64,000 nt of DNA from Polluticaenibacter yanchengensis (GCA_027854065.1 JAQGEF010000015.1:34974-98973); one strand, 5' to 3'; counted from the stretch's first letter, positions 42,801 to 50,813 are shown. Translations and numbers: made by a program. The notes: generated by a model not told the origin, from the letters alone.

Positions 42801-44983
42801 CGGTTATTTCTAATAGTTTCAATATCCCCCGGTTCATTTATAAATGTTTCGTAAACTGTTTTCAGGTTTTGAATAAAACTCTTTTTGTCACTTTGACTGT
42901 CGTGAATATAACAGCATAGATCTGCCAGGTGGTTTTGCTGTAACCGGTGATATACCACATCCAATGCGGCCCTTTTTTCACAAATGAAAAGTACGCTTTT
43001 GCCGTTAGCCAAAAAGTCCGCTATCAGGTTGGTAATTGTCTGGCTTTTACCGGTGCCGGGAGGCCCTTGAATGATATAGCTTTCACCTTCCCTACTTCTT
43101 AAAACAGATTGGGTTTGCGTAGGGTCTGCCGTAATTACGTGAAACCATTCAGATACATTGTATTCTTTGGGTGACGGTGCTGTTTTTTTGGGTTCATTAC
43201 TAAATAACTCGTTGAAAACCGCATTTTCTGTTTGGGTGGCTGCTACGGTATTATAGTCGCTCACCAGGCTCATTTTTTTATAGTTAAAGTTGCCCAATAC
43301 GAAATTGCAGGTATCAAATTCCCAGATGTATGGATTTATTTCTCCGTCTGATATCTGGTAGTTGGTTTGTAAAGTACTGTCCGAAAAATGATCAGGAGCA
43401 GGTGCTGACGGCTGTTCTTTTTCAAAAAGATGATCAAAGGCATTTAAGTCCGGTTGGATCTTTTGCCTGAAGATCTCCAGGCCTAAAGGCATGAAATTTT
43501 CATGGTCATAACTGTAATTGATATGCTTCACGCCATAGGCTTTGGAACGGCTTCTCAGTTTTTTGGAATATAAACTAATGGCCCGCTTTGCTTCGTTATG
43601 AATAATTTTAATCCTGGGCTGGTCTATGTAATTCAGTTTAATTCCCTGGCCTGCCCCTTCAATAATCGCTTGTAACTGTTTATAAAACTCCTGTACACTT
43701 TGGTCTGTCAGTGTTAAGGTTTCAGGTAAGGTAATACCATAAAGGTCATTGAGCATGAATGCCAGTACAGGATTTACAATAGCTGTATTGTCATCAATGG
43801 ACAGTGTATAGGATTCATCTTTGATGTTTTTTCTTTTCTTTAGCTCTACCGGTAATAGTAACAGCGGGCTTTGGATCCTTTCTTTTGCATCTTCTTTAAA
43901 GTTATACCAGTTTAAAAAACTAATGACTAAACGAAGTTGACTGAATCCAAATTCTTTTTCGTCATTTGTGGCTATTAACCTTACCTGGTTCAGTTGAGTA
44001 TTCAGGTAAGGATGGTCTTCGAAACGCAGGTACTTATTTAAATGGAGGTCCTGCATTTTAATGATCTTTTCCTGGATATGTTCGTTCCAGGTAAAAAGGG
44101 TATTGGCTTTAATGCTTTGAAAATGTAAAACATTCGGTACGCTGCTGATGGTAAGATTTACAAAACGGCTGTTCGGTTTATAATATACCAAACGGTTTCG
44201 GCGACTGGTATCGAACAGGCGGTTTTTTAGTTTGCCTAAAATATACTGATTCCTGTTGGCAACCGGGGCTTGCGTACTGATGGTTTCAATGTTGGTGGTT
44301 AAAGTAAAATCCCTGTAGTTTTTCAGTTGTGTTATAATGCTGTTTAAATCTCTGGCGCGGTCATTTCTGTCCAGTGCAGTCATCTCCAATACCAGCCGGT
44401 GAATGGTGGGATGAACAGAGGTATTTAATTCATGCGTATGATGCCTTACGGCAATGTATTCTTCCAGATCTTCTGGTATATTAAAATCCAGGTTGGTAAT
44501 CAGGCTTGCCAATATTAATCCCAGGCAGAAAATATCCGTCTGGCTGTCATGGTGTTCTAACAGCATTTCATAACATTGGTAACCTGGCAAGAAAGCCGGA
44601 TACACTTTATCTTGCCGGCCTGTTCCGATATTCAGATTTTTAAAATCGCTGGTCCCTGTTTCCAGGTTCTCTATGTTTAAGATACGGTCTGTTATTTTAA
44701 ACCCGTTGATGGTATCTTTTGCTAATAGAGCTATTACGGCATGCAGGTTGTTGATGGGGGCATGGGCATAATTTTCATCTATATCCAGGGCTTCTCCATT
44801 ATGAAATACAGTGTTAGTGTTTTCGAAAGGGCCTACTAATCCTTCATCGTGAAATGAAGCGACTTCCTCTAATAATGGTAAGCATAAATGCAATATATCA
44901 TCGGAAGTTAATTTTCCGTCACTGTTTAACTGTGCAATATATTCTGTGAAAATGGTAATATTCGTCATCTTAAAACTAGTCAT
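39848..44983 (-). CDS. Pseudokinase-DUF4011-SF1 helicase-Vsr-like fusion, candidate defence protein
   Basis: A 1711-residue soluble protein. Residues about 1-225 look like a protein-kinase C-lobe (VASFHDEGLVGPFENTNTVF in place of HRDLKPxN; SQTDIFCLGLILASLI; ALDRNDRARDLNSII), but the catalytic Asp is lost. About 245-480 match DUF4011 (LKNRLFDTSRRNRLVYYKP). The SF1 helicase follows: Walker A GPPGTGKS near 638, Walker B VVIYDEASQI near 1266, GDDKQMPPSNFF, VQGDERDIIIMS, and LNVIFSRAKKH near 1540. About 1600-1711 resemble the Vsr-like REase_MTES_1575 domain, though expected catalytic residues are changed. DUF4011-helicase-Vsr proteins are known antiviral proteins (Hhe type, from memory), and kinase-helicase fusions occur in Mokosh. 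It is translationally coupled to an M48-like peptidase. The function is inferred. Confidence 0.8.
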   Translation of the reverse strand: MTSFKMTNITIFTEYIAQLNSDGKLTSDDILHLCLPLLEEVASFHDEGLVGPFENTNTVFHNGEALDIDENYAHAPINNLHAVIALLAKDTINGFKITDRILNIENLETGTSDFKNLNIGTGRQDKVYPAFLPGYQCYEMLLEHHDSQTDIFCLGLILASLITNLDFNIPEDLEEYIAVRHHTHELNTSVHPTIHRLVLEMTALDRNDRARDLNSIITQLKNYRDFTLTTNIETISTQAPVANRNQYILGKLKNRLFDTSRRNRLVYYKPNSRFVNLTISSVPNVLHFQSIKANTLFTWNEHIQEKIIKMQDLHLNKYLRFEDHPYLNTQLNQVRLIATNDEKEFGFSQLRLVISFLNWYNFKEDAKERIQSPLLLLPVELKKRKNIKDESYTLSIDDNTAIVNPVLAFMLNDLYGITLPETLTLTDQSVQEFYKQLQAIIEGAGQGIKLNYIDQPRIKIIHNEAKRAISLYSKKLRSRSKAYGVKHINYSYDHENFMPLGLEIFRQKIQPDLNAFDHLFEKEQPSAPAPDHFSDSTLQTNYQISDGEINPYIWEFDTCNFVLGNFNYKKMSLVSDYNTVAATQTENAVFNELFSNEPKKTAPSPKEYNVSEWFHVITADPTQTQSVLRSREGESYIIQGPPGTGKSQTITNLIADFLANGKSVLFICEKRAALDVVYHRLQQNHLADLCCYIHDSQSDKKSFIQNLKTVYETFINEPGDIETIRNNRQAIVNKLQQALDTLANYHNIQSNVQPQAGIKTYELLEKVLTLKSSLPELSKENVNLLGDYSDWVKFGEVLTQLSQDLKQLQTPNNSLNQHPFAKLSQQLINSDQPFQLVDNITANILQSFKNIDTAIHQNGIPASLVKDLQSIQSLFATAAELAPLANTNNIQIIDAKNPVASQYQADFHLYQQVKNKYNNSSNETANWVHKIPKSDIQPAIDIANRYEHSFFKFLNGKWRQLKKVVTSNYNFNAHSLKPDISTILQQLKTEYELADQLAEKQSYLEQKYQFTNLTESNNSIQKLREKLNQEDIRFFINHADGNNLVKELIGLNAQLQILQQALQSLLYNYQSLDIDELKAVVSKIQLQASDLKLLLPSLQRLSDLPVNIQKAVRELPLNATQLESAMANKTMQYILDAQPQFATQNFVALQQAVSEVHHQYNELLKINAVYIKAVRRQQFIANYNISNASVTQLSDEQKEIKKIYAEGRKVLEHEMSKTMRYKSIREIAGGASGRVLKDVKPVWLMSPLSVSDSLPLESDYFDVVIYDEASQITLEEGIPALFRAPQVIIVGDDKQMPPSNFFNAKSEDADDLSLSDIDLAEADHEGLFLDAESLLDQGARKLQNTMLQWHYRSRYETLIAYSNHAFYGTNLLTIPDKTIHQNAGKEIVVLAPEKDAAVNAGQLLNTSISFHYFPNSVYEARSNNQEATYIAYLVKELLTKNIDETIGIVAFSMEQQSIIEEAIDHLAEQDKGFDALLEKAYNRVDNNQHTGLFVKNLENVQGDERDIIIMSICYGPDAQKKTRMNFGPINRKGGEKRLNVIFSRAKKHMAVISSLKHHDITNEHNDGANFLKLFLQYAEMVGNGQLQNASLVLNKLNPNTRTFSNHHPNSSATARQIKASLEAKGYIVDENIGQSHFKCHLGIKKTKEDNMYFAGILVDDQGHYNNKNPFEQYYQKPNILIAFGWKIIPVLSKDWLLDQDLIMNHLISELK

Positions 44984-46179
44984 TAGGCGTTCCCTTTTTT
45001 CAATTCGTTCAAATAGGCTTCTGTAGCGGCTTTCTTAACGGCCTGGTATTTTTTTGCCGTTAGTTTTTGCTCTTTTTTTACTATTGTTTCCAATTGGTTC
45101 TGGAGGTCAAATTCGGATGAAAGAGTGAGCAGATAGCCCGTATTTATGTCCATGTCTCCCTGGTTTACCACTGCGAAGTCATACATTACCTGTGCCAGGT
45201 AATCCTTTACAGTGTCATGTAGTTTTTGTATGCGGTCTTTAAAGTTTTGAGTGTTGATCGTTTGCTTCCCGGGCTCAAAGTCTTTAAAGTATTCTCTGGC
45301 CAATTGTAAATTCTTTTCATCCTGTATCCATTTTGGTGCAAGAATGATCAGGATTAAATCATGTGTTATTTCAGTGATTTGTTGCTGGGCAAATAAATCG
45401 AGCTGATCAATGGTTGCGATCCCTTCGATCATTTCTTTTATCAGGTCATCTGCGGTTTCTTTGTTGGTATGCCATAAATGCAATGCTCTTGCCCTGATGA
45501 AATTTTCGGGATGGGTAATGCCGGCAGTTTTTGTTTTGTTATCTGTGGCAAAGATTTCGTGGGCTTGTTTTATATAGTCGTCTGCATTGACGTTTTCTAA
45601 ACCTGTATCCATTTTTACCAGGCTGCTGATAATGGCATTGTAGTTCTCATTGACGATATAGGCACCTCTGTCACAATAAATTTCTGTATATAGTTTAAAT
45701 AACCTGGCTGTTTCATAGTGCCCGGCTGTAGCCCTGAAATTATTGCCAAGCATATTCACCATACTATTTGCTGTTTCTACTTTTTTATAATTGCTATACA
45801 GTAAACTGTGGCTTAATTCATGGGCTATAACGGCAGCTTTTTCTTCTTTATCGAGCAACGATAAAATCTTACCGGAGAAAACGAGATGTGCTTCATCACC
45901 CAGTTTTACGATACTGGCATTTATTTCTGTATTATTCAATTCATGATAGAGTGTAACATTGATATCCAAACCCAGTTTTTCCCTGCATTTGTTCAGTATC
46001 GCATATAATTCCGGTTCTGCTTCTTCGCTATAACGTAAGGTATTTTTTAAAAGCTCATTTTTAAAGCTTTTAACAGCGTCATCTTTTACTTTTTGCTTAC
46101 TAAAGTGCTTCCAGACATTTGTTTGTTTTTCCAGGATATCTGTTACCGACAAGTGGTAAGGTAGAGGAGCTAAAGCCAT
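44983..46179 (-). CDS. M48-like zinc metallopeptidase coupled to the helicase gene
   Basis: A 398-residue soluble protein. The zinc motif HELSH (VIAHELSHSLLYSNY) is near residue 117, and the downstream third ligand fits EIYCDRGAYI (E-x3-D, as in M48 ExxxD). The N-terminal 100 residues (KFKNELLKNTLRYSEEAEPELYAILNKCREKLGLDINVTLYH) precede the motif as in M48 domains. There are no membrane segments, unlike HtpX. The C-terminal half is helical and Lys/Glu-rich, with a basic tail. Its stop codon overlaps the helicase ATG by one base (TAATG), so both are made from one message in fixed ratio. A defence-linked protease is an inference; a repair or regulatory protease is the alternative. Confidence 0.75.
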   Translation of the reverse strand: MALAPLPYHLSVTDILEKQTNVWKHFSKQKVKDDAVKSFKNELLKNTLRYSEEAEPELYAILNKCREKLGLDINVTLYHELNNTEINASIVKLGDEAHLVFSGKILSLLDKEEKAAVIAHELSHSLLYSNYKKVETANSMVNMLGNNFRATAGHYETARLFKLYTEIYCDRGAYIVNENYNAIISSLVKMDTGLENVNADDYIKQAHEIFATDNKTKTAGITHPENFIRARALHLWHTNKETADDLIKEMIEGIATIDQLDLFAQQQITEITHDLILIILAPKWIQDEKNLQLAREYFKDFEPGKQTINTQNFKDRIQKLHDTVKDYLAQVMYDFAVVNQGDMDINTGYLLTLSSEFDLQNQLETIVKKEQKLTAKKYQAVKKAATEAYLNELKKGNA

Positions 46180-46308
46180 ATTTAAAGTGTTCAGTATAGT
46201 TACAAAATAAAGTATTTTCTTATTGTTTTAAACTTTATCTTTCGTTAGGATTCTCATAATACTTTAAATGAGTTAGATATAACTGCAAAATTTAGAAAAT
46301 CTTAGCCA

Positions 46309-48090
46309 ATGAATTTGTTTCAGCTTAATAAAAAATTAAAACCTTTTGTAAGACCTTATCACTGGCTGGTAGTTGCCACTTTATTATTAACGCTGGTTGG
46401 TTCTTTGGCAGCACAGGTCAATGCGTGGATTTTACGATATACTGTGGACGGGATCACCGACCTGGTGAATAAACATGAGGCGCTGGCTGCTGGTTGGAAA
46501 CTGCTGCGTTTTATCACGATCGTATTATTGGCAAAAGAAGTACTGAACGCAGTTATCCAGTTCGGGCAGAAGTTTTTTGGTGAGAAGCTCCGGATCCTGG
46601 TGTCTCAGGACCTGGCGCAGGCGGTGATTGAGAAAGTACTGACCTATAAAGTGGCATTTTTTACGGGTAATAATAATGAATCAGGCAAACTTCAAACCCG
46701 TATTGACAGGGGAATTGAAAGCCTGACAAGACTGGTACAGAACTTTTTTATAGATATCCTGCCTTTGTTTGCGAATGCGGTACTGTCACTGTTTTTGATG
46801 TTCAATGCTAATTTTTATGTGGGTTTGGTTGGCCTGTGTATTATCCCGGTCTATTTTTTTATTACCCAACGCCAGGCGGTCAAGTTAAGCGGCTGGCGCA
46901 GAAGTTTGCGTGGTTTCAGGGAAAGTAAAAGCCAAGGCATTATCAGTATTATTGATTCTATTACAGTGATAAAGTCTTTTAACCGGGAAAAGCTTGAAAG
47001 TAAAAAACAACTGGATCTGCAAAAAAGTTTGACGGATAACCAGATACAAACCCGTAAAACGAGTTTTATTTTTGACGGGCTGAAATCTTTTATTGAGCAG
47101 TTTGGCGTGGTGCTCATCATTATTTTAACGGCTTATCTTGTATTGAACCAGCATATGACCATCGGGGCAATTATGTTCCATATTTTGCTGTTCAATAATG
47201 TGTCTGCGCCTATTCGCCAGTTGCATCGCATTTATGATGAAATGAACGATGCTTTGATTTACTCGGAAGGTTTTTTTGAAATTATTGAAGCGAAAGACGC
47301 TGTAGAGCAAACGGGTACTTACAGACCTGAAAAGATTGTCGGGAAATTCGAAGTGATAGACGTGAATTTTGCTTATCCTAATGGCACACATGCGTTACAC
47401 AATATTAATATGGTGATTGAGCCAAATAAAATTACTGCTTTGGTTGGTTTGTCCGGAGCGGGAAAAAGTACTGTTATTAATTTATTGGATAAATTTTATA
47501 ATCCTGGCACCGGTAAAATATTGCTGGACGGCATTGATCTGAATGAATACGATACACAGTTTTTAAGAGATAATGTGGGATTGGTCCTTCAGCGCAATCA
47601 TATTTTTAATGGCAGTATAAGGGAAAATATTTTATACGGTAAACCAGCTGCAACGGAAGATGAAATTATTGATGCGGCTAAAAAAGCTTTTATACATGAC
47701 CAGATAATGGGCTTGCCGAATCAATACGACAGTAAGGCGGCATTGCTGTCCGGCGGGCAGCAACAGCGTATTGCCATTGCCAGGATGTTTATTAAAAATC
47801 CACCAATTATATTTTTGGATGAACCAACTGCGAGTTTAGATGCTGTGGCTACGGAGCAGATAAAGAATAGTCTTGACGCTATTAAGCAAGGCCGTACTGT
47901 TATTATTATTTCGCATTCATTATCTCAAATCATAGATGCTGATATTATTTATGCGATGGCTAAGGGCAGGGTAGAAGAGAGTGGTACTCATGAAGAGGTA
48001 TATGCGCAGAACGGTGTGTACAAGCAGATTTTTGATGCCAGTGCGCGTAGTTTAAATATTGAAAAAATTGCAAGAACGATTGATATGTAA
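46309..48090 (+). CDS. ABC exporter, fused membrane and ATPase domains
   Basis: A 593-residue type IV ABC exporter half-transporter. About residues 1-320 hold six membrane segments (FVRPYHWLVVATLLLTLVGS at the start), and about 340-590 the ATPase: Walker A GLSGAGKST, Q-loop VLQRNHIF, signature LSGGQQQRI, Walker B IIFLDEPTASLD and the switch His in IIISHSL. It has no C39 peptidase domain. Such exporters move lipids, drugs or peptides; the substrate is not readable. It is divergent from the M48-like gene and convergent with the HTTM gene, so it is not co-transcribed with the SDP-like cassette, but it lies only 76 bases from it. Confidence 0.9.
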   Translation: MNLFQLNKKLKPFVRPYHWLVVATLLLTLVGSLAAQVNAWILRYTVDGITDLVNKHEALAAGWKLLRFITIVLLAKEVLNAVIQFGQKFFGEKLRILVSQDLAQAVIEKVLTYKVAFFTGNNNESGKLQTRIDRGIESLTRLVQNFFIDILPLFANAVLSLFLMFNANFYVGLVGLCIIPVYFFITQRQAVKLSGWRRSLRGFRESKSQGIISIIDSITVIKSFNREKLESKKQLDLQKSLTDNQIQTRKTSFIFDGLKSFIEQFGVVLIIILTAYLVLNQHMTIGAIMFHILLFNNVSAPIRQLHRIYDEMNDALIYSEGFFEIIEAKDAVEQTGTYRPEKIVGKFEVIDVNFAYPNGTHALHNINMVIEPNKITALVGLSGAGKSTVINLLDKFYNPGTGKILLDGIDLNEYDTQFLRDNVGLVLQRNHIFNGSIRENILYGKPAATEDEIIDAAKKAFIHDQIMGLPNQYDSKAALLSGGQQQRIAIARMFIKNPPIIFLDEPTASLDAVATEQIKNSLDAIKQGRTVIIISHSLSQIIDADIIYAMAKGRVEESGTHEEVYAQNGVYKQIFDASARSLNIEKIARTIDM

Positions 48091-48166
48091 TTGTTGTTTG
48101 TTGTGTATGATTCCTGTCGATCTTTTTTATACTTGTGTTATCAATGTTGTTTATTGGTACAATGAA

Positions 48167-48958
48167 TTAGCTGTATAATAAACGACAATAAACGGCACTT
48201 GGATACATGGCCAGAAATGCCCATAAGAAAGTATTGAGCCCCATAGTTATAGCTGTTAAGAGGTGGAAAATGCCCAAGGCTGCAAGAATAAACCAACAAT
48301 AGGGTGCGGGTACTAACCAGTAAAGGAAGAAGAAGGTTTCTGCTAAAATGATCGAAAGTGAAGAGAATGAGGCAAATGCTTTGTGTTTTTCCAGAAATGC
48401 ACCCAGTTTTTCCATACCATAGAAGCTGGTACTAAATAACTTCCACATATAATTGCCATTGCGCCAATCTTTTGCTTTCAATTTATTCCATCCTGATGTA
48501 AAATAGACAAGTGTTAATTGTGCGGCTATAAAAATATGACAAGCTAACCGGATGTTGGCGGATTGGGAAATACAAAGGATAGAATAGACCAGGCAGACTA
48601 AAAGGGCTGCCTGGTCTGAACCGTCAAGGCCGTATGGGGTTCTTAAAGTAAATAAGATATAGGATAGAAAGCTCCAGGCAAAACCAAGTGATATCAGTAT
48701 ATGCGTTCCGGAAAGGATGCCGGTTAATAATAATATTGCTGCGATAAGCCGGAAAATGGCAAAATACGGAAAACGTGTTTCATGAAAAATGTAGTTGAGC
48801 AGCCGTGAACGGAAAAGTGAGACCGACCGCATGCGGCTTATCTCCCAATTCATTAATCCACCGGAAAATAATGATCTTACTTTGAGCATTTCCAATGAGC
48901 TTACGGCTAAACCTGATGCAATAAAACACGCAGTAAAAAATATAACTTGGTTATGCAT
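48167..48958 (-). CDS. HTTM-domain membrane protein, SdpB-like
   Basis: A 263-residue protein with six to seven membrane segments and the HTTM pattern: LDGSDQAALL, YFTSGWNKLKAKDWRNGNYMW and MGLNTFLWAFLAMYPSAVY. HTTM proteins are relatives of vitamin K-dependent carboxylase. In Bacillus the HTTM protein SdpB works with SdpA to turn the precursor SdpC into the SDP peptide toxin. Here it is the third gene of a cassette, overlapping the SdpA-like gene by eight bases. The order (306-residue protein, SdpA-like, HTTM) differs from sdpABC. The carboxylase His/Lys catalytic residues are not evident, so a processing role like SdpB is more likely than carboxylation. Confidence 0.75.
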   Translation of the reverse strand: MHNQVIFFTACFIASGLAVSSLEMLKVRSLFSGGLMNWEISRMRSVSLFRSRLLNYIFHETRFPYFAIFRLIAAILLLTGILSGTHILISLGFAWSFLSYILFTLRTPYGLDGSDQAALLVCLVYSILCISQSANIRLACHIFIAAQLTLVYFTSGWNKLKAKDWRNGNYMWKLFSTSFYGMEKLGAFLEKHKAFASFSSLSIILAETFFFLYWLVPAPYCWFILAALGIFHLLTAITMGLNTFLWAFLAMYPSAVYCRLLYS

Positions 48959-49499
48959 AAATGGTAAGTTGATTTTCTATAATTTCTTCTTCTTCCAGGT
49001 CATGTACAAAAGACAGGAAGAGTAATTCCGCATCTTTTGCATCTGCTTCCTGCTTGAATACGGCAAACTGGGTTCTTAAGGCAAATGGCGCATGTTCCAT
49101 TTTATTGATAAAAGTGAGAAGTAGTAAATAGGGGATGGACCCAACCAGGAACTCTGGTTCGCTACTGATTTTTATATGGTCCATCAAATCTTTAAAAATA
49201 TCGAAAAAGGCTTTATTTAATCTCTTTTTTGGATTCCAGATAAAGTGCCACCATTTTCTTTTTTCGCTAAACAATACTCTTTTCCAGGCGGTAAAACTTC
49301 CATCTTCATATTCATCCCTGTAAAACAGGTAAAGGTGATAGGTGACGGGCCTTGGTGCAAAAAAATACCAGGCGGGCAGAAAATTAAATAAATCTCTCTG
49401 CCTGATCTTGTCCACCCATGAATTTTGGAATTGGGAAATGACCGTGAAAATAAATAACACCATCAGGAAGCTAATCGTTATTATTTCAGTGAAAGTCAT
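48951..49499 (-). CDS. SdpA-like small membrane-anchored protein
   Basis: 182 residues: an N-terminal membrane anchor (ITISFLMVLFIFTVISQF) and then a soluble domain with LPAWYFFAPRPVTYHLYLFYRD at about 40-61, an aromatic FF-x-P segment resembling the SdpA family's WxFFTxxP pattern. The remainder is mixed helix and strand (FIWNPKKRLNKAFFDIF). In the SDP system SdpA is needed, with SdpB, to make active toxin. It is followed by the HTTM gene with an 8-base overlap and preceded by the 306-residue gene at 23 bases. I recognise SdpA only by pattern and context, so the family call is moderate. Confidence 0.6.
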   Translation of the reverse strand: MTFTEIITISFLMVLFIFTVISQFQNSWVDKIRQRDLFNFLPAWYFFAPRPVTYHLYLFYRDEYEDGSFTAWKRVLFSEKRKWWHFIWNPKKRLNKAFFDIFKDLMDHIKISSEPEFLVGSIPYLLLLTFINKMEHAPFALRTQFAVFKQEADAKDAELLFLSFVHDLEEEEIIENQLTIYA

Positions 49500-49522
49500 A
49501 TTGGTTATTGGTTTGTTTAGTG

Positions 49523-50407
49523 TTACATACCTGATATCAGCGCTTTTTCCCTTAATGCAATGAGTTGTGCCGCGGCTCTTTGAGGTCCGAATTTTTTGAT
49601 GGTACTTTCATCTAACCTGATATCGCGAAGAAGTCCGGGCTTGGCGCAACCTGCGGTAACTGTCATTACTACCACGGCTACGGCGGCTACAGCGCTTACA
49701 TACCATACGGAAGTGCCAATGGCAACAGTGGAACCGCCAATTAACATTTCCCTGTTTGCTTCTGGTATTAGTTTGAAAGCATCAATTTCCAGTTTTGATA
49801 GACTTGGTTCATGAATGACTACTAAGCCGTCAAATTTCGGTCTTGGTTTTGGCCCGGTGCCGCAATATTCATCTAAGATAACGGAAGGAATGGGCGGGAA
49901 TTTTTTGGGAAACGGTGTACCACAATATGGTATGTCCATATATGTGATTTCATCATTGTTTGGCAGGATACCACCATCTAAAAGGGTTTTGGTACCGCAG
50001 GTGAATTCAAAAAGATTTTCAGCCTCTAAGATCATTTTCTGGGCTGTTTTCCTGTCTGTCAGTTTCCTATCTGCAATCACTTTGGCAATCGCTTTCATTG
50101 CTTCTGACTGTGCTTCTACTTTTCCGGAAGCAATACTGGCTTTTAATTTTTTTAATAACAGGGAGTTGCTGTTGGCCAGGAAGATTCTTATAGTACCCGG
50201 CAGCGCCAACATTGTTGTCCCGTCGTTACTATCCGACTTGTAAGCGACCATTTCTAAAGGTTTGCTTACTTTATGAGAAATAAGTTTTTTCTCATTTATA
50301 GCTTTTACAAAAGCTAACTCGTCATCGAATCCGCTGATTTTAGATTGTAAAGATTTAATGTTTGCTTTTAAATCTAAATTGGGGATTGCTTTTTTAATAG
50401 TAGCCAT
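49523..50407 (-). CDS. Possible toxin-precursor protein of the SDP-like cassette
   Basis: From ATG 50407 this is 294 residues (a frame to 50443 adds 12). No N-terminal signal peptide is clear. The middle part holds three CGT motifs (FTCGT, YCGTPF, YCGTGPK). Towards the C-terminus one long hydrophobic run (IGTSVWYVSAVAAVAVVVMTV, then TAGC) could insert into a membrane, followed by a basic stretch ending EKALISGM. SdpC, the SDP precursor, likewise carries a hydrophobic toxin segment after a soluble part, but the Cys pattern and missing signal peptide differ. It is first in the cassette, before the SdpA-like and HTTM genes. I do not recognise it by homology; the toxin-precursor idea comes from context. 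Confidence 0.5.
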   Translation of the reverse strand: MATIKKAIPNLDLKANIKSLQSKISGFDDELAFVKAINEKKLISHKVSKPLEMVAYKSDSNDGTTMLALPGTIRIFLANSNSLLLKKLKASIASGKVEAQSEAMKAIAKVIADRKLTDRKTAQKMILEAENLFEFTCGTKTLLDGGILPNNDEITYMDIPYCGTPFPKKFPPIPSVILDEYCGTGPKPRPKFDGLVVIHEPSLSKLEIDAFKLIPEANREMLIGGSTVAIGTSVWYVSAVAAVAVVVMTVTAGCAKPGLLRDIRLDESTIKKFGPQRAAAQLIALREKALISGM

Positions 50408-50514
50408 ATTGCATTTTTTATTTGCTGATAAATCTATCATCAAATTTTACCGAATGCAACACTAATTTTAGGGATATACTGACTATTTATTGTTGTGTTT
50501 GGTATGGACTGATG

Positions 50515-50566
50515 ACCCCTTCAGTCACTTAAAATGTATGGTTGTGTTTTAAGTGACTGAAGGGGT
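50515..50566. terminator. 20-bp perfect hairpin upstream of the SDP-like cassette
   Basis: The arms 50515-50534 and 50547-50566 are perfect reverse complements (CCCCTTCAGTCACTT core) with a 12-base loop. The T run follows on the plus strand only, so it is not an ideal terminator for minus-strand genes. It may separate the OmpA-family transcript from the cassette. Confidence 0.55.
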
Positions 50567-50635
50567 TTTGAAATATGTTCTGTCTGATTGTTGTGGGTAA
50601 GTTATTATGTGGTTGAATTATATTTTATTGCATAG

Positions 50636-50764
50636 GGGCTGCGGCAGGCGGTGGTGGCGAGGCACGAGCCAGTGTATTTTTTGCAGGGTGACTTAATGTA
50701 TATTGGCTTATAAAACGTCCTGCAAAAATACACCGAGCGTAGCGGAGCCATAAGCAAGCCGGAC
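50636..50764. repeat. Intergenic palindromic element, copy 5 (inverted)
   Basis: It begins GGGGCTGCGGCAGGCGGTGG, then GGCGAGGCACGAGCCAGTGT, has TATTTTTTGCAGG and CCTGCAAAAATA arms, and ends CGAGCGTAGCGGAGCCATAAGC and GCCGGAC. It is the reverse complement of the layout at 25101-25238, with the same inner arms and both same flanks, although the stretch between the inner arms differs. Confidence 0.75.
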
Positions 50765-50813
50765 TGGTGTTCAACAGTGTTGTAACCGCTGACAGCCCCT
50801 GAAAAATAAAATA

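Larger units (their letters stand above)
50408..50813. other. Gene-free region with a 20-bp hairpin and palindromic element 5
   Basis: About 400 bases between the cassette and the OmpA-family gene, both on the minus strand. It holds a perfect 20-bp hairpin (50515-50566) and palindromic element 5 (50636-50764). The first 60 bases upstream of the cassette are A+T-rich, with TAAAATTTG near 50450 as a near match to the -7 box. Confidence 0.45.

Noticed and set aside
39848-46179. Direct labelling as a Mokosh system
   Set aside because: A kinase-like plus helicase layout fits, but there is no PLD nuclease and the partner is a metallopeptidase.
46309-48090. Labelling the ABC exporter as a bacteriocin exporter
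   Set aside because: It has no C39 leader-peptidase domain and is on the opposite strand from the SDP-like cassette.
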